This document shows, piece after piece, positions 18,191 to 25,624 of a stretch of DNA of 64,000 bases. The stretch is from Marivirga atlantica. GTDB lineage: Bacteria > Bacteroidota > Bacteroidia > Cytophagales > Cyclobacteriaceae. Each line of letters opens with the position of its first letter. Position 1 is the stretch's first letter. The notes below the pieces were generated by a model. The model searched no databases. It saw only the letters and a program-made list of their open reading frames with translations, and had not been told where the DNA came from. Position numbers and translations under genes: made by a program. The DNA lies in contig NZ_JAERQG010000002.1 of the NCBI RefSeq assembly GCF_016734805.1, positions 744,001-808,000 on the forward strand, in the 5' to 3' direction.

Positions 18191-18285
18191 AATTGTCAAT
18201 TACAAATCACCGAATTGTTCTACAATAGTAAATTATTTATAAATTATAGTGTTTTAATTATGAATAAAAGCTATTTTAGCTCTGA

Positions 18286-18834
18286 ATGTTGAATACGGTC
18301 GATCAATATAATAAGCTTAAAGAAAGCGATAAGTTACTTTTTGGATATAAGGGTTTTATTGATGAAACTCTTATATCTAATCTGATGACAATAGTCGAAA
18401 ATAAGCTTGGTATGGTCGAGTATAATTCACGACTTAAGAAAAAAATCTTTAATATTCTGGTCGAAGTCGTTCAAAATGTCTACCACAGCAGCGAAGAAAA
18501 TACCAGGGTTTCTCAAGTCCTAAGAAATGTTTATATTCTTTTGGTTAAGAGAAATGATGGATACGAAGTGCTTTCCGGTAACTACATTAGGAATGAACAA
18601 ATAGATAAGCTCAAAGATACCATTGAAGAAGTAAATAAGATGGATGAAAATAGTTTAAGGGAAAGCTACAGAGATAGACTTGACAAAGGGGCTATTTCTG
18701 ACAATGGTAGAGCCGGCTTAGGTATTATGGATATGGTAAGAAAATCTGGAAACAGATTGGATTATGACTTTATTAATTTTGATAAGGAGTTCTCATTATT
18801 TAGCTTGAAAGTAAATATTAATAATAATCAATAA
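18286..18834 (+). CDS. siaB: SiaB family protein kinase
   Basis: This 182-residue protein resembles SiaB, the atypical GHKL-fold kinase that phosphorylates SiaC in Pseudomonas aeruginosa. Visible features are IFNILVEVVQNVYHSSEE near residue 55 (the N-box-like helix with conserved Glu and Asn), a middle LVKRNDGYEVLSGN, and GRAGLGIMDMVRKSGN near residue 144 (G-box-like). The next gene, 2 bases away, encodes the SiaC homologue, which makes the identification firm. In Pseudomonas the partner phosphatase SiaA and diguanylate cyclase SiaD lie in the same operon; neither is in this window. Confidence 0.85.
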   Translation: MLNTVDQYNKLKESDKLLFGYKGFIDETLISNLMTIVENKLGMVEYNSRLKKKIFNILVEVVQNVYHSSEENTRVSQVLRNVYILLVKRNDGYEVLSGNYIRNEQIDKLKDTIEEVNKMDENSLRESYRDRLDKGAISDNGRAGLGIMDMVRKSGNRLDYDFINFDKEFSLFSLKVNINNNQ

Positions 18835-18836
18835 CT

Positions 18837-19208
18837 ATGGAGGCTTATTATTTAGAAGCAACACCTAAAACACCGAAACTTGATTTTAATCCTGCAGCGG
18901 ATACTTTTTTGATATCCGGAAGATCAATCCCAGAGAATTCTATCGAGTTTTATAAGCCATTACTCGATTGGTTAGATGATTATGTAAATAACCCAAAGGA
19001 TTCTACTAATTTTGAAGTTAAATTAGAGTATTTTAATACTAGCTCCTCAAAGTGTTTGGTTGAAATATTCAGAAAACTTGAAAAAATACCTCAAACGGGT
19101 AAAGAATTAAGTGTTGACTGGTATTTTGATGAGGATATGCAGGAATCAGGAGAGGATTTTAAGGAAATTATTAAAGTTCCATTTCGAATGATTCAGATTA
19201 AAGACTAA
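18837..19208 (+). CDS. siaC: SiaC family regulatory phosphoprotein (DUF1987)
   Basis: This 123-residue DUF1987 protein has an anti-sigma-antagonist-like fold. The conserved loop YFNTSSSK puts threonine at residue 68, the number of the phospho-acceptor threonine reported for P. aeruginosa SiaC. It starts 2 bases after siaB and precedes the coiled-coil membrane gene by 8 bases. In Pseudomonas the dephosphorylated form activates the cyclase SiaD. Here no GGDEF gene is near, so the downstream partner must differ or lie elsewhere. Confidence 0.88.
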   Translation: MEAYYLEATPKTPKLDFNPAADTFLISGRSIPENSIEFYKPLLDWLDDYVNNPKDSTNFEVKLEYFNTSSSKCLVEIFRKLEKIPQTGKELSVDWYFDEDMQESGEDFKEIIKVPFRMIQIKD

Positions 19209-19216
19209 ATGAATTA

Positions 19217-19768
19217 ATGGCAAAAGCTGTAGCTCAATCAGATGTTTTTCAGGCAGAAATTGATTTTCTGAAGGAAGTTCGTAAGCTTTCGGAAGATGAT
19301 AATATACCTGCAGAAACAGTAAAGGAGAACTACAAAAAGCTTTGTGATAAGTATGAGCGCCTAATTGGTGAGGCGAAGCTGCTTACTTCTGTGAGTGATA
19401 GATTACATGCCAAATTAAATGAAGCCAATGAAAAGCTCAAAAAGCAGTCAGAAGAAATTAATAAGATAAATGATGACCTCAAGGTTAATAATCAACTTCT
19501 TCAAGACACAATCGATCAGCTCGTAAAAGCCAAAGTAGGTAGAAAGGCCTCATCTATCGTACTTTTAATAGCCATTATTTTATTCGTGATTTCAGAAGGC
19601 TTGCTAGAACCAATAGTAGAGCAAAAATTTGGGAACGAACAAGTGGGTTTCATATTCAAATTAGGTATAGCTATATTGCTAAAACCAATTGATGTGATAG
19701 TAGAGCGTTATATGATGCGACAAGCTTTAAAAGGTAAATCGACAGTTGCGGATAAATTATTTAAATAA
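19217..19768 (+). CDS. Coiled-coil protein with C-terminal membrane hairpin, siaBC-linked
   Basis: This 183-residue protein has two parts. Residues about 1-115 are charged and helical with long coiled-coil character (LNEANEKLKKQSEEINKIND). Residues about 120-140 (ASSIVLLIAIILFVISEGLL) and 148-168 (VGFIFKLGIAILLKPIDVIV) form two membrane segments. I recognise no named family. As the third gene of the siaBC unit it probably shares that pathway, perhaps as a membrane anchor or sensor. The N-terminus SDVFQAEIDFLKEV includes an 'FLKE' stretch like that of the two small coiled-coil proteins encoded convergently. Confidence 0.75.
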   Translation: MAKAVAQSDVFQAEIDFLKEVRKLSEDDNIPAETVKENYKKLCDKYERLIGEAKLLTSVSDRLHAKLNEANEKLKKQSEEINKINDDLKVNNQLLQDTIDQLVKAKVGRKASSIVLLIAIILFVISEGLLEPIVEQKFGNEQVGFIFKLGIAILLKPIDVIVERYMMRQALKGKSTVADKLFK

Positions 19769-19780
19769 GACCTACCTCTT

Positions 19781-20068
19781 TCATTTCTTATCCTCCTTAA
19801 TAGCCACATTCATGTTATTTACTTGATTTTCAAGTCTCTCCATGTATTCTATGGTTTGGGCGATCATAGTGTTCTGAGCATCAATTTGTTCTTTTAAGAA
19901 ATCAACCTCAGAAGTTAAAGAATCTATTTTGAACTGATATTTCTTTTTTAGCTCTTCTTTCTGCCTGGTTATTTTTGAAAGTAGCTCCCTATATATGTAA
20001 AACGACTCCGGTATCTTTTTCTCCATCTCTTTCAATTTAGAAATGTCGCCCGAAGGCGACAATTTCAT
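19781..20068 (-). CDS. Small coiled-coil protein, paralogue A
   Basis: This 95-residue protein is almost wholly alpha-helical and charged. Its second half, KKYQFKIDSLTSEVDFLKEQ followed by IDAQNTMIAQTIEYMERLE, aligns closely with the next gene's KEKYDSDIVDMQKEIKYLKE... LMAQQGMLNNAITYATKLE; the shared core is KY-x3-I-x5-E-[IV]-x2-LKEQ-x2-AQ-x2-M. The two are tandem duplicates. The N-terminal ~25 residues differ. Stop and start codons of the two genes share one base (TAATG), indicating translational coupling. No family name is known to me. Confidence 0.7.
   Translation of the reverse strand: MKLSPSGDISKLKEMEKKIPESFYIYRELLSKITRQKEELKKKYQFKIDSLTSEVDFLKEQIDAQNTMIAQTIEYMERLENQVNNMNVAIKEDKK
20045..20060 (-). 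other. Stable UUCG-tetraloop hairpin inside the start of coiled-coil gene A
   Basis: On the minus strand GTCGCC-TTCG-GGCGAC forms a perfect 6-bp stem closed by a C(UUCG)G loop, the very stable tetraloop. It occupies codons 3-8 of the reading frame. It is GC-rich in an AT-rich setting and has no T-tract, so it is not a terminator. It may control translation or stabilise processed mRNA between the two coupled genes. Confidence 0.6.
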
Positions 20069-20316
20069 TAATGTATACTTTCAAAATTACCAGAATCGAT
20101 TTCTTTTTTCAAGCCTTTAAAATCTGACTCTAACTTTGTGGCATAAGTAATGGCATTGTTTAACATTCCTTGCTGCGCCATTAACTGCTCTTTCAAGTAT
20201 TTAATTTCCTTTTGCATATCAACAATGTCAGAATCATACTTCTCCTTAAGATGAGATATCTCTTTCTTTGCTAATGCTAACTCCTTCTTTAATTCTTCAA
20301 CTGTCTTCTCTGCCAT
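20068..20316 (-). CDS. Small coiled-coil protein, paralogue B
   Basis: This 82-residue protein is predicted to be a single long helix (VEELKKELALAKKEISHLKE and onward). It is paralogous to the protein encoded immediately downstream, sharing the core KY-x3-I-x5-EI-x2-LKEQ-x2-AQ-x2-M-x3-I-x-Y-x3-LE. It has no signal peptide or membrane segment. It begins 4 bases after the stop of the upstream gene at 20321-20761. The three minus-strand genes form one unit converging on siaBC. Confidence 0.7.
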   Translation of the reverse strand: MAEKTVEELKKELALAKKEISHLKEKYDSDIVDMQKEIKYLKEQLMAQQGMLNNAITYATKLESDFKGLKKEIDSGNFESIH

Positions 20317-20320
20317 AGGA

Positions 20321-20761
20321 TTAGCTGTCTATTGCTGACTGTAGATCATCTTTATACTGAATATCCATTTGATTGAACTTCAAATTAGGATTCTCATTTT
20401 TGATTTTTTCTCGGCCTATCTTAACACTTTGTTGAAAAACTTTATTGTCAGGTAAAATCTTTCTATGAGTTTTCAAACCCTTATCCCACATTTTTTCTTT
20501 CCACTCAGTAAAGTACCACTCCATTGATGGTTGATGAAAAACTGTTAGCGCACGTTTGTCAAAAATAAGCTTAGTAAGTTGATGCTTTTCAACTAAGTCC
20601 CCAATACGCTTAAAAATACTTTGAAATTCTTCAATAGGTATATAGGTACTGGTTGCTGTTACAATTGCGATAGGTTTACCTTCCACCTTTTCAATAGTGG
20701 CATGCTCATGTGTGTGTATCAATTCTAATTTATCTGTAATGTTCTCTTTTGTATTACTCAT
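20321..20761 (-). CDS. Conserved small alpha/beta protein, possibly STAS/SpoIIAA-like
   Basis: This 146-residue cytoplasmic protein has no signal peptide. The pattern IAIVTATSTYIPIEEFQSIF, then a helix and LTKLIFDKRALTVFHQ, followed by MEWYFTEWKEKMW and a KILPDNKVFQ strand, resembles small STAS/SpoIIAA-like proteins of Bacteroidota. I have no decisive motif. If correct, it is a second possible anti-anti-sigma-fold protein beside SiaC. It heads the minus-strand unit with the two coiled-coil paralogues. Confidence 0.6.
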   Translation of the reverse strand: MSNTKENITDKLELIHTHEHATIEKVEGKPIAIVTATSTYIPIEEFQSIFKRIGDLVEKHQLTKLIFDKRALTVFHQPSMEWYFTEWKEKMWDKGLKTHRKILPDNKVFQQSVKIGREKIKNENPNLKFNQMDIQYKDDLQSAIDS

Positions 20762-20821
20762 TTCTTATTTGATGTTATTATATGAAAGTATATTGTTAAC
20801 TGGCACATAGCCCTAATGTTA

Positions 20822-21532
20822 TTAAATGTTTCTTATTCTTTCCATTCCTCCATCTACTCCAATAATTTGGCCTGTTATCCACGAATTATCATCGTTTAGC
20901 AGAAATTTGGCGGCATTAGAAATGTCATTAGCAGTTCCATATCTACCTATTGGATGACGTTTGTTAGAGGCTTCCTTTTTATCGTCATTTGATAATAAGT
21001 TGCTGGCAAGTGGTGTATCGGTAAGACTTGGCGCCACTACATTTACACGAACTTTCTTTTGAGCTAGCTCAGATGCTAAGCTTAATGCCAGGCCTTGTAG
21101 TGCACCCTTTGCCGAGGCAATTGATGCATGAAAAGATAGCCCAGTATTAGCAGCAACTGTACTGAACAGCACAATGCTTGAACCTTCTGCTGAGGTTAGT
21201 TTTTTGAGGCATTTTTGGATTACAGTAGCAGCTCCTAATGTGTTAAGTTTAAAATCATCTATAAAATCATCTGATTTTAAACTCCTGAAAGGTTTTAGAT
21301 TGATAGAGCCAGGACAATAAGCAAGCCCATGAAGTTCATCAGGTAGGCTGTCAAGTTCATCTGAAATATCCAGTACATCCAATTCTATGTAAGTGAAATC
21401 GCCAGATATATCAGGTTTTGATCTTGAAGCAAGAAATAACTTTGCATCTTCCTTTATTAGACTTTCAGCTAATGATTTTCCGATGCCTGAACTGGCTCCA
21501 ACGATTAATATATTTTTTCCTTTTAATGACAT
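20822..21532 (-). CDS. SDR family oxidoreductase with non-canonical active site
   Basis: This 236-residue protein has a classical short-chain dehydrogenase fold: GASSGIGKSLAE (NAD(P)-binding TGxxxGxG equivalent, residues 12-23), YCPGSI in place of NAG, an S near VLFSTVAA, a VNVVAPSLTDT strand and terminal GQIIGVDGGM. In the YxxxK motif the position four before the lysine is Ile (SIASAKGAL), so the catalytic tyrosine is missing. Some SDR subfamilies have this variation. The reaction is therefore unknown. It is monocistronic, upstream on the same strand as the Sia-linked genes. Confidence 0.85.
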   Translation of the reverse strand: MSLKGKNILIVGASSGIGKSLAESLIKEDAKLFLASRSKPDISGDFTYIELDVLDISDELDSLPDELHGLAYCPGSINLKPFRSLKSDDFIDDFKLNTLGAATVIQKCLKKLTSAEGSSIVLFSTVAANTGLSFHASIASAKGALQGLALSLASELAQKKVRVNVVAPSLTDTPLASNLLSNDDKKEASNKRHPIGRYGTANDISNAAKFLLNDDNSWITGQIIGVDGGMERIRNI

Positions 21533-21587
21533 ATTATTTTTTCTTGGCTAACAGAATGTTTAACAATATGTTTTGAAAGTTAAACAT

Positions 21588-21613
21588 AAAAAAAGGGAGC
21601 CATAGCTCCCTTT
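21588..21613 (-). terminator. Rho-independent terminator of folE
   Basis: Perfect stem AAAGGGAGC (21592-21600) / GCTCCCTTT (21605-21613) with a four-base loop. On the minus strand it is followed by a T-run (A tract 21588-21594), 20 bases after the folE stop. Confidence 0.85.
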
Positions 21614-21633
21614 CATCTAAAAGTTTGTCCCGG

Positions 21634-22332
21634 TCAATCTTTACTTGGCGTATTTACATAGTTTAAGAATTCTCTTCTGGTAGCATCATCATTAAATTTA
21701 CCACCAAAATATGAGGTTCCTGTTCTGCTGTTAGTATCTCCAACGCCTCTTGAGGAAACACACATATGTGAAGCATCCATCACTACTGCTACATCTTCAG
21801 TTTCCAATACCTTTTTTAATTCTTCTGCAATTTGCACAGTTAAGCGTTCCTGAACTTGAGGCCGCTTGGAATAATACTGTACTATTCTATTGATTTTAGA
21901 TAACCCTATAACTTTTCCGCTTGATATATAAGCAACGTGGGCTTTACCGTAAATAGGAACAAAATGATGCTCACAATGAGAGTAGAAGGTAATGTCTTTC
22001 TCCACTAACATTTGATCGTACTTGTATTTGTTCTCAAATAGCTTCGGTTGGGGCTTGTTTTCTGGGTTTAGCCCACTAAACACCTCTTTAACATACATTT
22101 TAGCAACTCTGGCAGGTGTGCCTTTCAAGCTATCATCAGTTAAGTCCATTCCTAAAACGTGCATTATTTCTTTGAAATGCTTGGCTATAAGCTCCATTTT
22201 AAGCTCATCATCCATTTCAAAAGCATCAGCTCTTAGAGGAGTTTCTGCTTGAGAGCCTACATGGTCATCTCCGATGTCGTCTATATTATCCAGGTCATTC
22301 AAATTTTTATGATTCTGCGGGGTATTCAACAT
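21634..22332 (-). CDS. folE: GTP cyclohydrolase I
   Basis: FolE converts GTP to 7,8-dihydroneopterin triphosphate, the entry to folate and pterin synthesis. The 232-residue protein has the zinc-binding FYSHCEHHFVPIYGKAHVAY and the second Cys in ASHMCVSSRGV; LSKINRIVQYYSKRPQVQER is the family core. An acidic N-terminal arm (DIGDDHVGSQAETPLRADAF) is seen in many Bacteroidota FolE proteins. The gene overlaps the upstream pterin synthase gene by 26 bases, so the two are translationally coupled. Confidence 0.95.
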   Translation of the reverse strand: MLNTPQNHKNLNDLDNIDDIGDDHVGSQAETPLRADAFEMDDELKMELIAKHFKEIMHVLGMDLTDDSLKGTPARVAKMYVKEVFSGLNPENKPQPKLFENKYKYDQMLVEKDITFYSHCEHHFVPIYGKAHVAYISSGKVIGLSKINRIVQYYSKRPQVQERLTVQIAEELKKVLETEDVAVVMDASHMCVSSRGVGDTNSRTGTSYFGGKFNDDATRREFLNYVNTPSKD

Positions 22333-22720
22333 AATTTCTTTCAGTTTCGTACAGTGTGATTTTTAAGTCCAGCTTTTTATCAATTTCTGGCCTTATCAAA
22401 TTGAATATCACTATTGCTATATTTTCAGCCGTAGGATTTAATTGGGCGAATTCTTCGGTGTCAAGGTTTAAATTTTTATGATCAAACCTGTCAAGTATTT
22501 TGCTTTCAATTAAATCACTTAGAACTTTTACATCCATCACATAGCCTGTATCAGGATCTACCTCTCCGGTAACTTTTACAGTTAAATAATAGTTGTGGCC
22601 GTGGTAATTTGGATTATTACATTTGCCAAATACTTTCGTATTCTTTTCGTCTGACCAGTTAGGATTATGTAATCTGTGGGCTGCGTTAAAATGTTCCTTT
22701 CTAAAAACGGATACTCTCAT
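22307..22720 (-). CDS. queD: 6-pyruvoyl-tetrahydropterin/6-carboxytetrahydropterin synthase family protein
   Basis: This 137-residue protein has the PTPS/QueD fold: zinc-binding HFNAAHRLHN near the start and NPNYHGHNYYLTVKV, then DYVMDVK-like GYVMDVKVL and a late YETERNYVEY with the conserved glutamate. QueD acts on dihydroneopterin triphosphate, the FolE product, to make 6-carboxytetrahydropterin for queuosine. It precedes folE and overlaps it, consistent with a shared pathway. I cannot exclude a true PTPS function (tetrahydrobiopterin) from sequence alone. Confidence 0.88.
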   Translation of the reverse strand: MRVSVFRKEHFNAAHRLHNPNWSDEKNTKVFGKCNNPNYHGHNYYLTVKVTGEVDPDTGYVMDVKVLSDLIESKILDRFDHKNLNLDTEEFAQLNPTAENIAIVIFNLIRPEIDKKLDLKITLYETERNYVEYPAES

Positions 22721-22822
22721 TAATTAGTTTATTCGAAATTGATATACGGTTATGAACCCTTTATGTTGTTTTATGTTTAACATTCTTTTATAAATATTAA
22801 ACAAATTTATTTGACTATATAC

Positions 22823-23383
22823 TCAGTCATTAAATTCACTCATTGTTCTATTGATGCCTATGGTAGAAAAGCCTAGTACCATATCGGCTGCTTTGTCCAT
22901 TAAGAAAGGTAACTCATCAAATTGCTGTTGTGTAAAAGGAGAAAGTACATAGTCGACCTGTTGACCTTTATGGAAGTCGTTTCCTACACCAAACTTTAGT
23001 CGTGCATAGTTTTGGCCGCCAGTTAAATCTTCAATGTTTTTAAGTCCATTATGTCCGGCAGCTGATCCTTTCGCTCGCATTCTTAATTTGCCAAAAGGGA
23101 TAGCAATATCATCTGTAATCACCAGAATATTTTCTTTAGGGATTTTGAGCTCTTGCATCCAATAATTAACTGCTTTACCCGATAGGTTCATATAAGTAGT
23201 AGGCTTTATCAAATGAATTTGACGTCCTTTATGCTTAAATTCAGCCTTCATAGCTAATTTGAGTGTTTCAAATTGAGCACCTTGCTTATCGGCAATTCTG
23301 TCTAGCGTTAAGAAGCCTATGTTATGTCTTGTTAGCTCATATTCCGGACCAATGTTTCCTAGTCCTACGATTAGATACTTCAT
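22823..23383 (-). CDS. pth: Peptidyl-tRNA hydrolase
   Basis: Pth frees tRNA from peptidyl-tRNA that drops off ribosomes. The 186-residue protein shows the family signatures GLGNIGPEYELTRHNIGF (with catalytic His), KPTTYMNLSGKAV and DDIAIPFGKLRMR, then GSAAGHNGLKNI. Length is normal. It is separate from rplY-prs here, although in many bacteria pth sits beside rplY. Confidence 0.96.
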   Translation of the reverse strand: MKYLIVGLGNIGPEYELTRHNIGFLTLDRIADKQGAQFETLKLAMKAEFKHKGRQIHLIKPTTYMNLSGKAVNYWMQELKIPKENILVITDDIAIPFGKLRMRAKGSAAGHNGLKNIEDLTGGQNYARLKFGVGNDFHKGQQVDYVLSPFTQQQFDELPFLMDKAADMVLGFSTIGINRTMSEFND

Positions 23384-23439
23384 CTATTAAGTAAAAGGTA
23401 TTTATAATTTAAAATAACAGCTTCAAAGTTAAGTATTTA

Positions 23440-24108
23440 TTATTCATGTCTGTAATCCATTTTTTCCTGAGCTTTAAAAAGTAGAGAGGATCCCGTACCC
23501 ATGCCAACAATTGATTTCATTGCTTTTTCAGATTCAATATCAAGAAATTTGAGTTGTTTTTTAGGCACGTGATATATGTTTCCATTCATTGGATTAGGTG
23601 CGGTAGGAACAAATATAGTATACAGATCATCAGTAATTTCCTCAGTTACAAAGCCTGTTAAGAACACTTCTGTGCCATAGGCGTCAACAAGGACAACTTG
23701 TGAAAAAGGCATCTTTTTTACTCCCGAGAACTGAGTAACCGTTTCTTTTATGGAAGTATAGAGAGGAATTTGTACCAGGTATCTTCTTTCAAATTTGTTA
23801 AAGTATAGCTGACCTCTTCTATTTCTTAACACTAATCCGAAGATGAAAATGAATAATACTAAAATTAGTAATGCGAGTATGTTGATAAACCAAGTATGTG
23901 ATTCTGCATTTTGATCTAACAATGCACTTAAAGGTGCTATAACATTAAATAACAGCTTGAATATTAGAGATAATAAGAACAGTACTATAATAATAGGAAG
24001 TATTAAAAGTAATCCGTTTAAGAGCGTTTTTATAAAAAACTGCTTGGACCAAAAGCTTTCCTTTTCATTATCGTAATTCTGAGGGCTTAAACTGGTGTTA
24101 TTATTCAT
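23440..24108 (-). CDS. DUF502 family membrane protein
   Basis: This 222-residue protein has two membrane segments (about residues 28-56 and 70-92) and a cytoplasmic beta-rich domain with the DUF502 signature YTIFVPTAPNPMNGNIYHVP. It also has the segment RYLVQIPLYTSIKETVTQF. The family is widespread and has no settled function. It is divergent from the sigma-54 response regulator, with 150 bases between. Confidence 0.87.
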   Translation of the reverse strand: MNNNTSLSPQNYDNEKESFWSKQFFIKTLLNGLLLILPIIIVLFLLSLIFKLLFNVIAPLSALLDQNAESHTWFINILALLILVLFIFIFGLVLRNRRGQLYFNKFERRYLVQIPLYTSIKETVTQFSGVKKMPFSQVVLVDAYGTEVFLTGFVTEEITDDLYTIFVPTAPNPMNGNIYHVPKKQLKFLDIESEKAMKSIVGMGTGSSLLFKAQEKMDYRHE

Positions 24109-24258
24109 GTAAGTTTGAGATTAATTCTTTACCGTAAATTTCAATTTATTCGGCTTATTTAGAAAATAATACGGTTGTTTTATTAGAACACTTTTGAACA
24201 GCTAAAGGTATTTTGATTCAAATATTTTACTTACATTAAAGGACCAAAATCCTAAAAC

Positions 24259-25617
24259 ATGGTATTTTCTATATATTTAGTTGAGGACGATCCCTGGTAC
24301 GGGGAATTGCTTAAGCATCATTTAAGCCTCAATCCTGATTATGAAGTAACTCTTTTTGACAATGCATCTGATTGCCTGAAGAATCTTTATCAAAAACCTG
24401 ATGTAGTTTGTATAGACTTTGGTTTACCCGATTTGAGTGGTGATAAACTTTTGACCAAAATTAAGGCGGTAGATATAAATATGCCTGTAATTGTAATCAG
24501 TGGTCAGGAGGATATTAGTGTAGCGGTATCATTATTGAAAAATGGAGCTCGGGATTATATTATAAAGGATGATCATACAAAAGATGTGCTATGGAAATCC
24601 ATTATAAATGTTCGTGAGAATACTGAGTTAAAAAAGGAGGTTGAAGAGCTAAGAGAGCAGATAGAAGACAATTATTTATTCGATAATTCTATCATAGGTC
24701 AAAGTAAGGCGATTAAAACCGTTTTTAAGCATTTAGAAAAAGCTATAAAGTCTAACATCAATATTTCTATTACCGGTGAAACGGGAACGGGTAAGGAGCT
24801 TGTTGCAAAGGCTATTCATTATAATAGTAGCAGGAAAAGGAAACCTTTTATAGCAGTTAATATGGCAGCCATGCCTGCCGAATTAGTGGAAAGTGAGTTA
24901 TTTGGCCATGAAAAAGGTGCGTTTACCGGAGCAGTTTCACAAAAGATAGGAAAGTTTGAGGCTGCAAACGGAGGGACTATTTTTTTGGATGAAATTGCCG
25001 AACTAGATCTTAATATTCAAAGTAAAATACTAAGAGTAATTCAGGAACGTGAAGTAGTTCGAGTAGGAGGTAATAAAACAATTAGTTTCGATGCCAGGCT
25101 TATAACAGCCACTCATAAGGATTTAGCAACAGAAGTAAAGGAAGGAAGATTCAGGGAAGATCTTTACTACAGAATTGTTGGCTTACCTGTAGAGCTACCG
25201 CCATTACGTAATAGGGATCAGGATATCATTTTATTAGCAGATCATTTTGTAGGAGAATATGCTAAGGATAATAAGATAAAAAAGTTCAGTTTAGAAGAAA
25301 GTGCTAGACAAAAGCTACTCGATTATCACTATCCTGGTAATGTTAGAGAACTAAAAGCTGTAATAGATTTGGCATGTGCTATGGCTGATGGAAGCAAGAT
25401 TACAGGAGAAGACATTACTTTCAGAAGTATTGGGAAAGAGAGCAGTTTTTTAGATGGTGGAGAAAAGACTTTAAAAGAGTATCAAGTAGATATTATTACT
25501 CATTACCTTAAAAAATACAATGGTAACGTTATTAAGGTTGCCAATAAACTTGATATAGGCAAATCTACAGTTTATAATATGATTAAATCAGAGGATATAA
25601 ATATCAAAGAGTTGTAA
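24259..25617 (+). CDS. Sigma-54-dependent response regulator (NtrC family)
   Basis: The 452-residue protein has three parts. The receiver domain (about 1-125) has acidic EDD near residue 9, phospho-acceptor Asp near 53 (VCIDFGLPD) and Lys in IIKDD. The AAA+ domain (about 145-375) has Walker A GETGTGKE near 173, GAFTGA near 220 (the loop that contacts sigma-54) and Walker B IFLDEIAEL. The C-terminal Fis-type helix-turn-helix (about 410-450) includes VANKLDIGKSTVYNMI. It activates RpoN promoters by remodelling closed complexes. Eight bases later comes a hybrid kinase, its likely partner. Its probable targets are the dyads upstream of 30585, 35360, 42509 and 48049 (inference). Confidence 0.94.
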   Translation: MVFSIYLVEDDPWYGELLKHHLSLNPDYEVTLFDNASDCLKNLYQKPDVVCIDFGLPDLSGDKLLTKIKAVDINMPVIVISGQEDISVAVSLLKNGARDYIIKDDHTKDVLWKSIINVRENTELKKEVEELREQIEDNYLFDNSIIGQSKAIKTVFKHLEKAIKSNINISITGETGTGKELVAKAIHYNSSRKRKPFIAVNMAAMPAELVESELFGHEKGAFTGAVSQKIGKFEAANGGTIFLDEIAELDLNIQSKILRVIQEREVVRVGGNKTISFDARLITATHKDLATEVKEGRFREDLYYRIVGLPVELPPLRNRDQDIILLADHFVGEYAKDNKIKKFSLEESARQKLLDYHYPGNVRELKAVIDLACAMADGSKITGEDITFRSIGKESSFLDGGEKTLKEYQVDIITHYLKKYNGNVIKVANKLDIGKSTVYNMIKSEDINIKEL

Positions 25618-25624
25618 TCCGCCT

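Noticed and set aside
18191-18285. Promoter of siaB
   Set aside because: The gap is AT-rich with several TA/TTT stretches, but no box pair met the -33/-7 pattern well enough to report.
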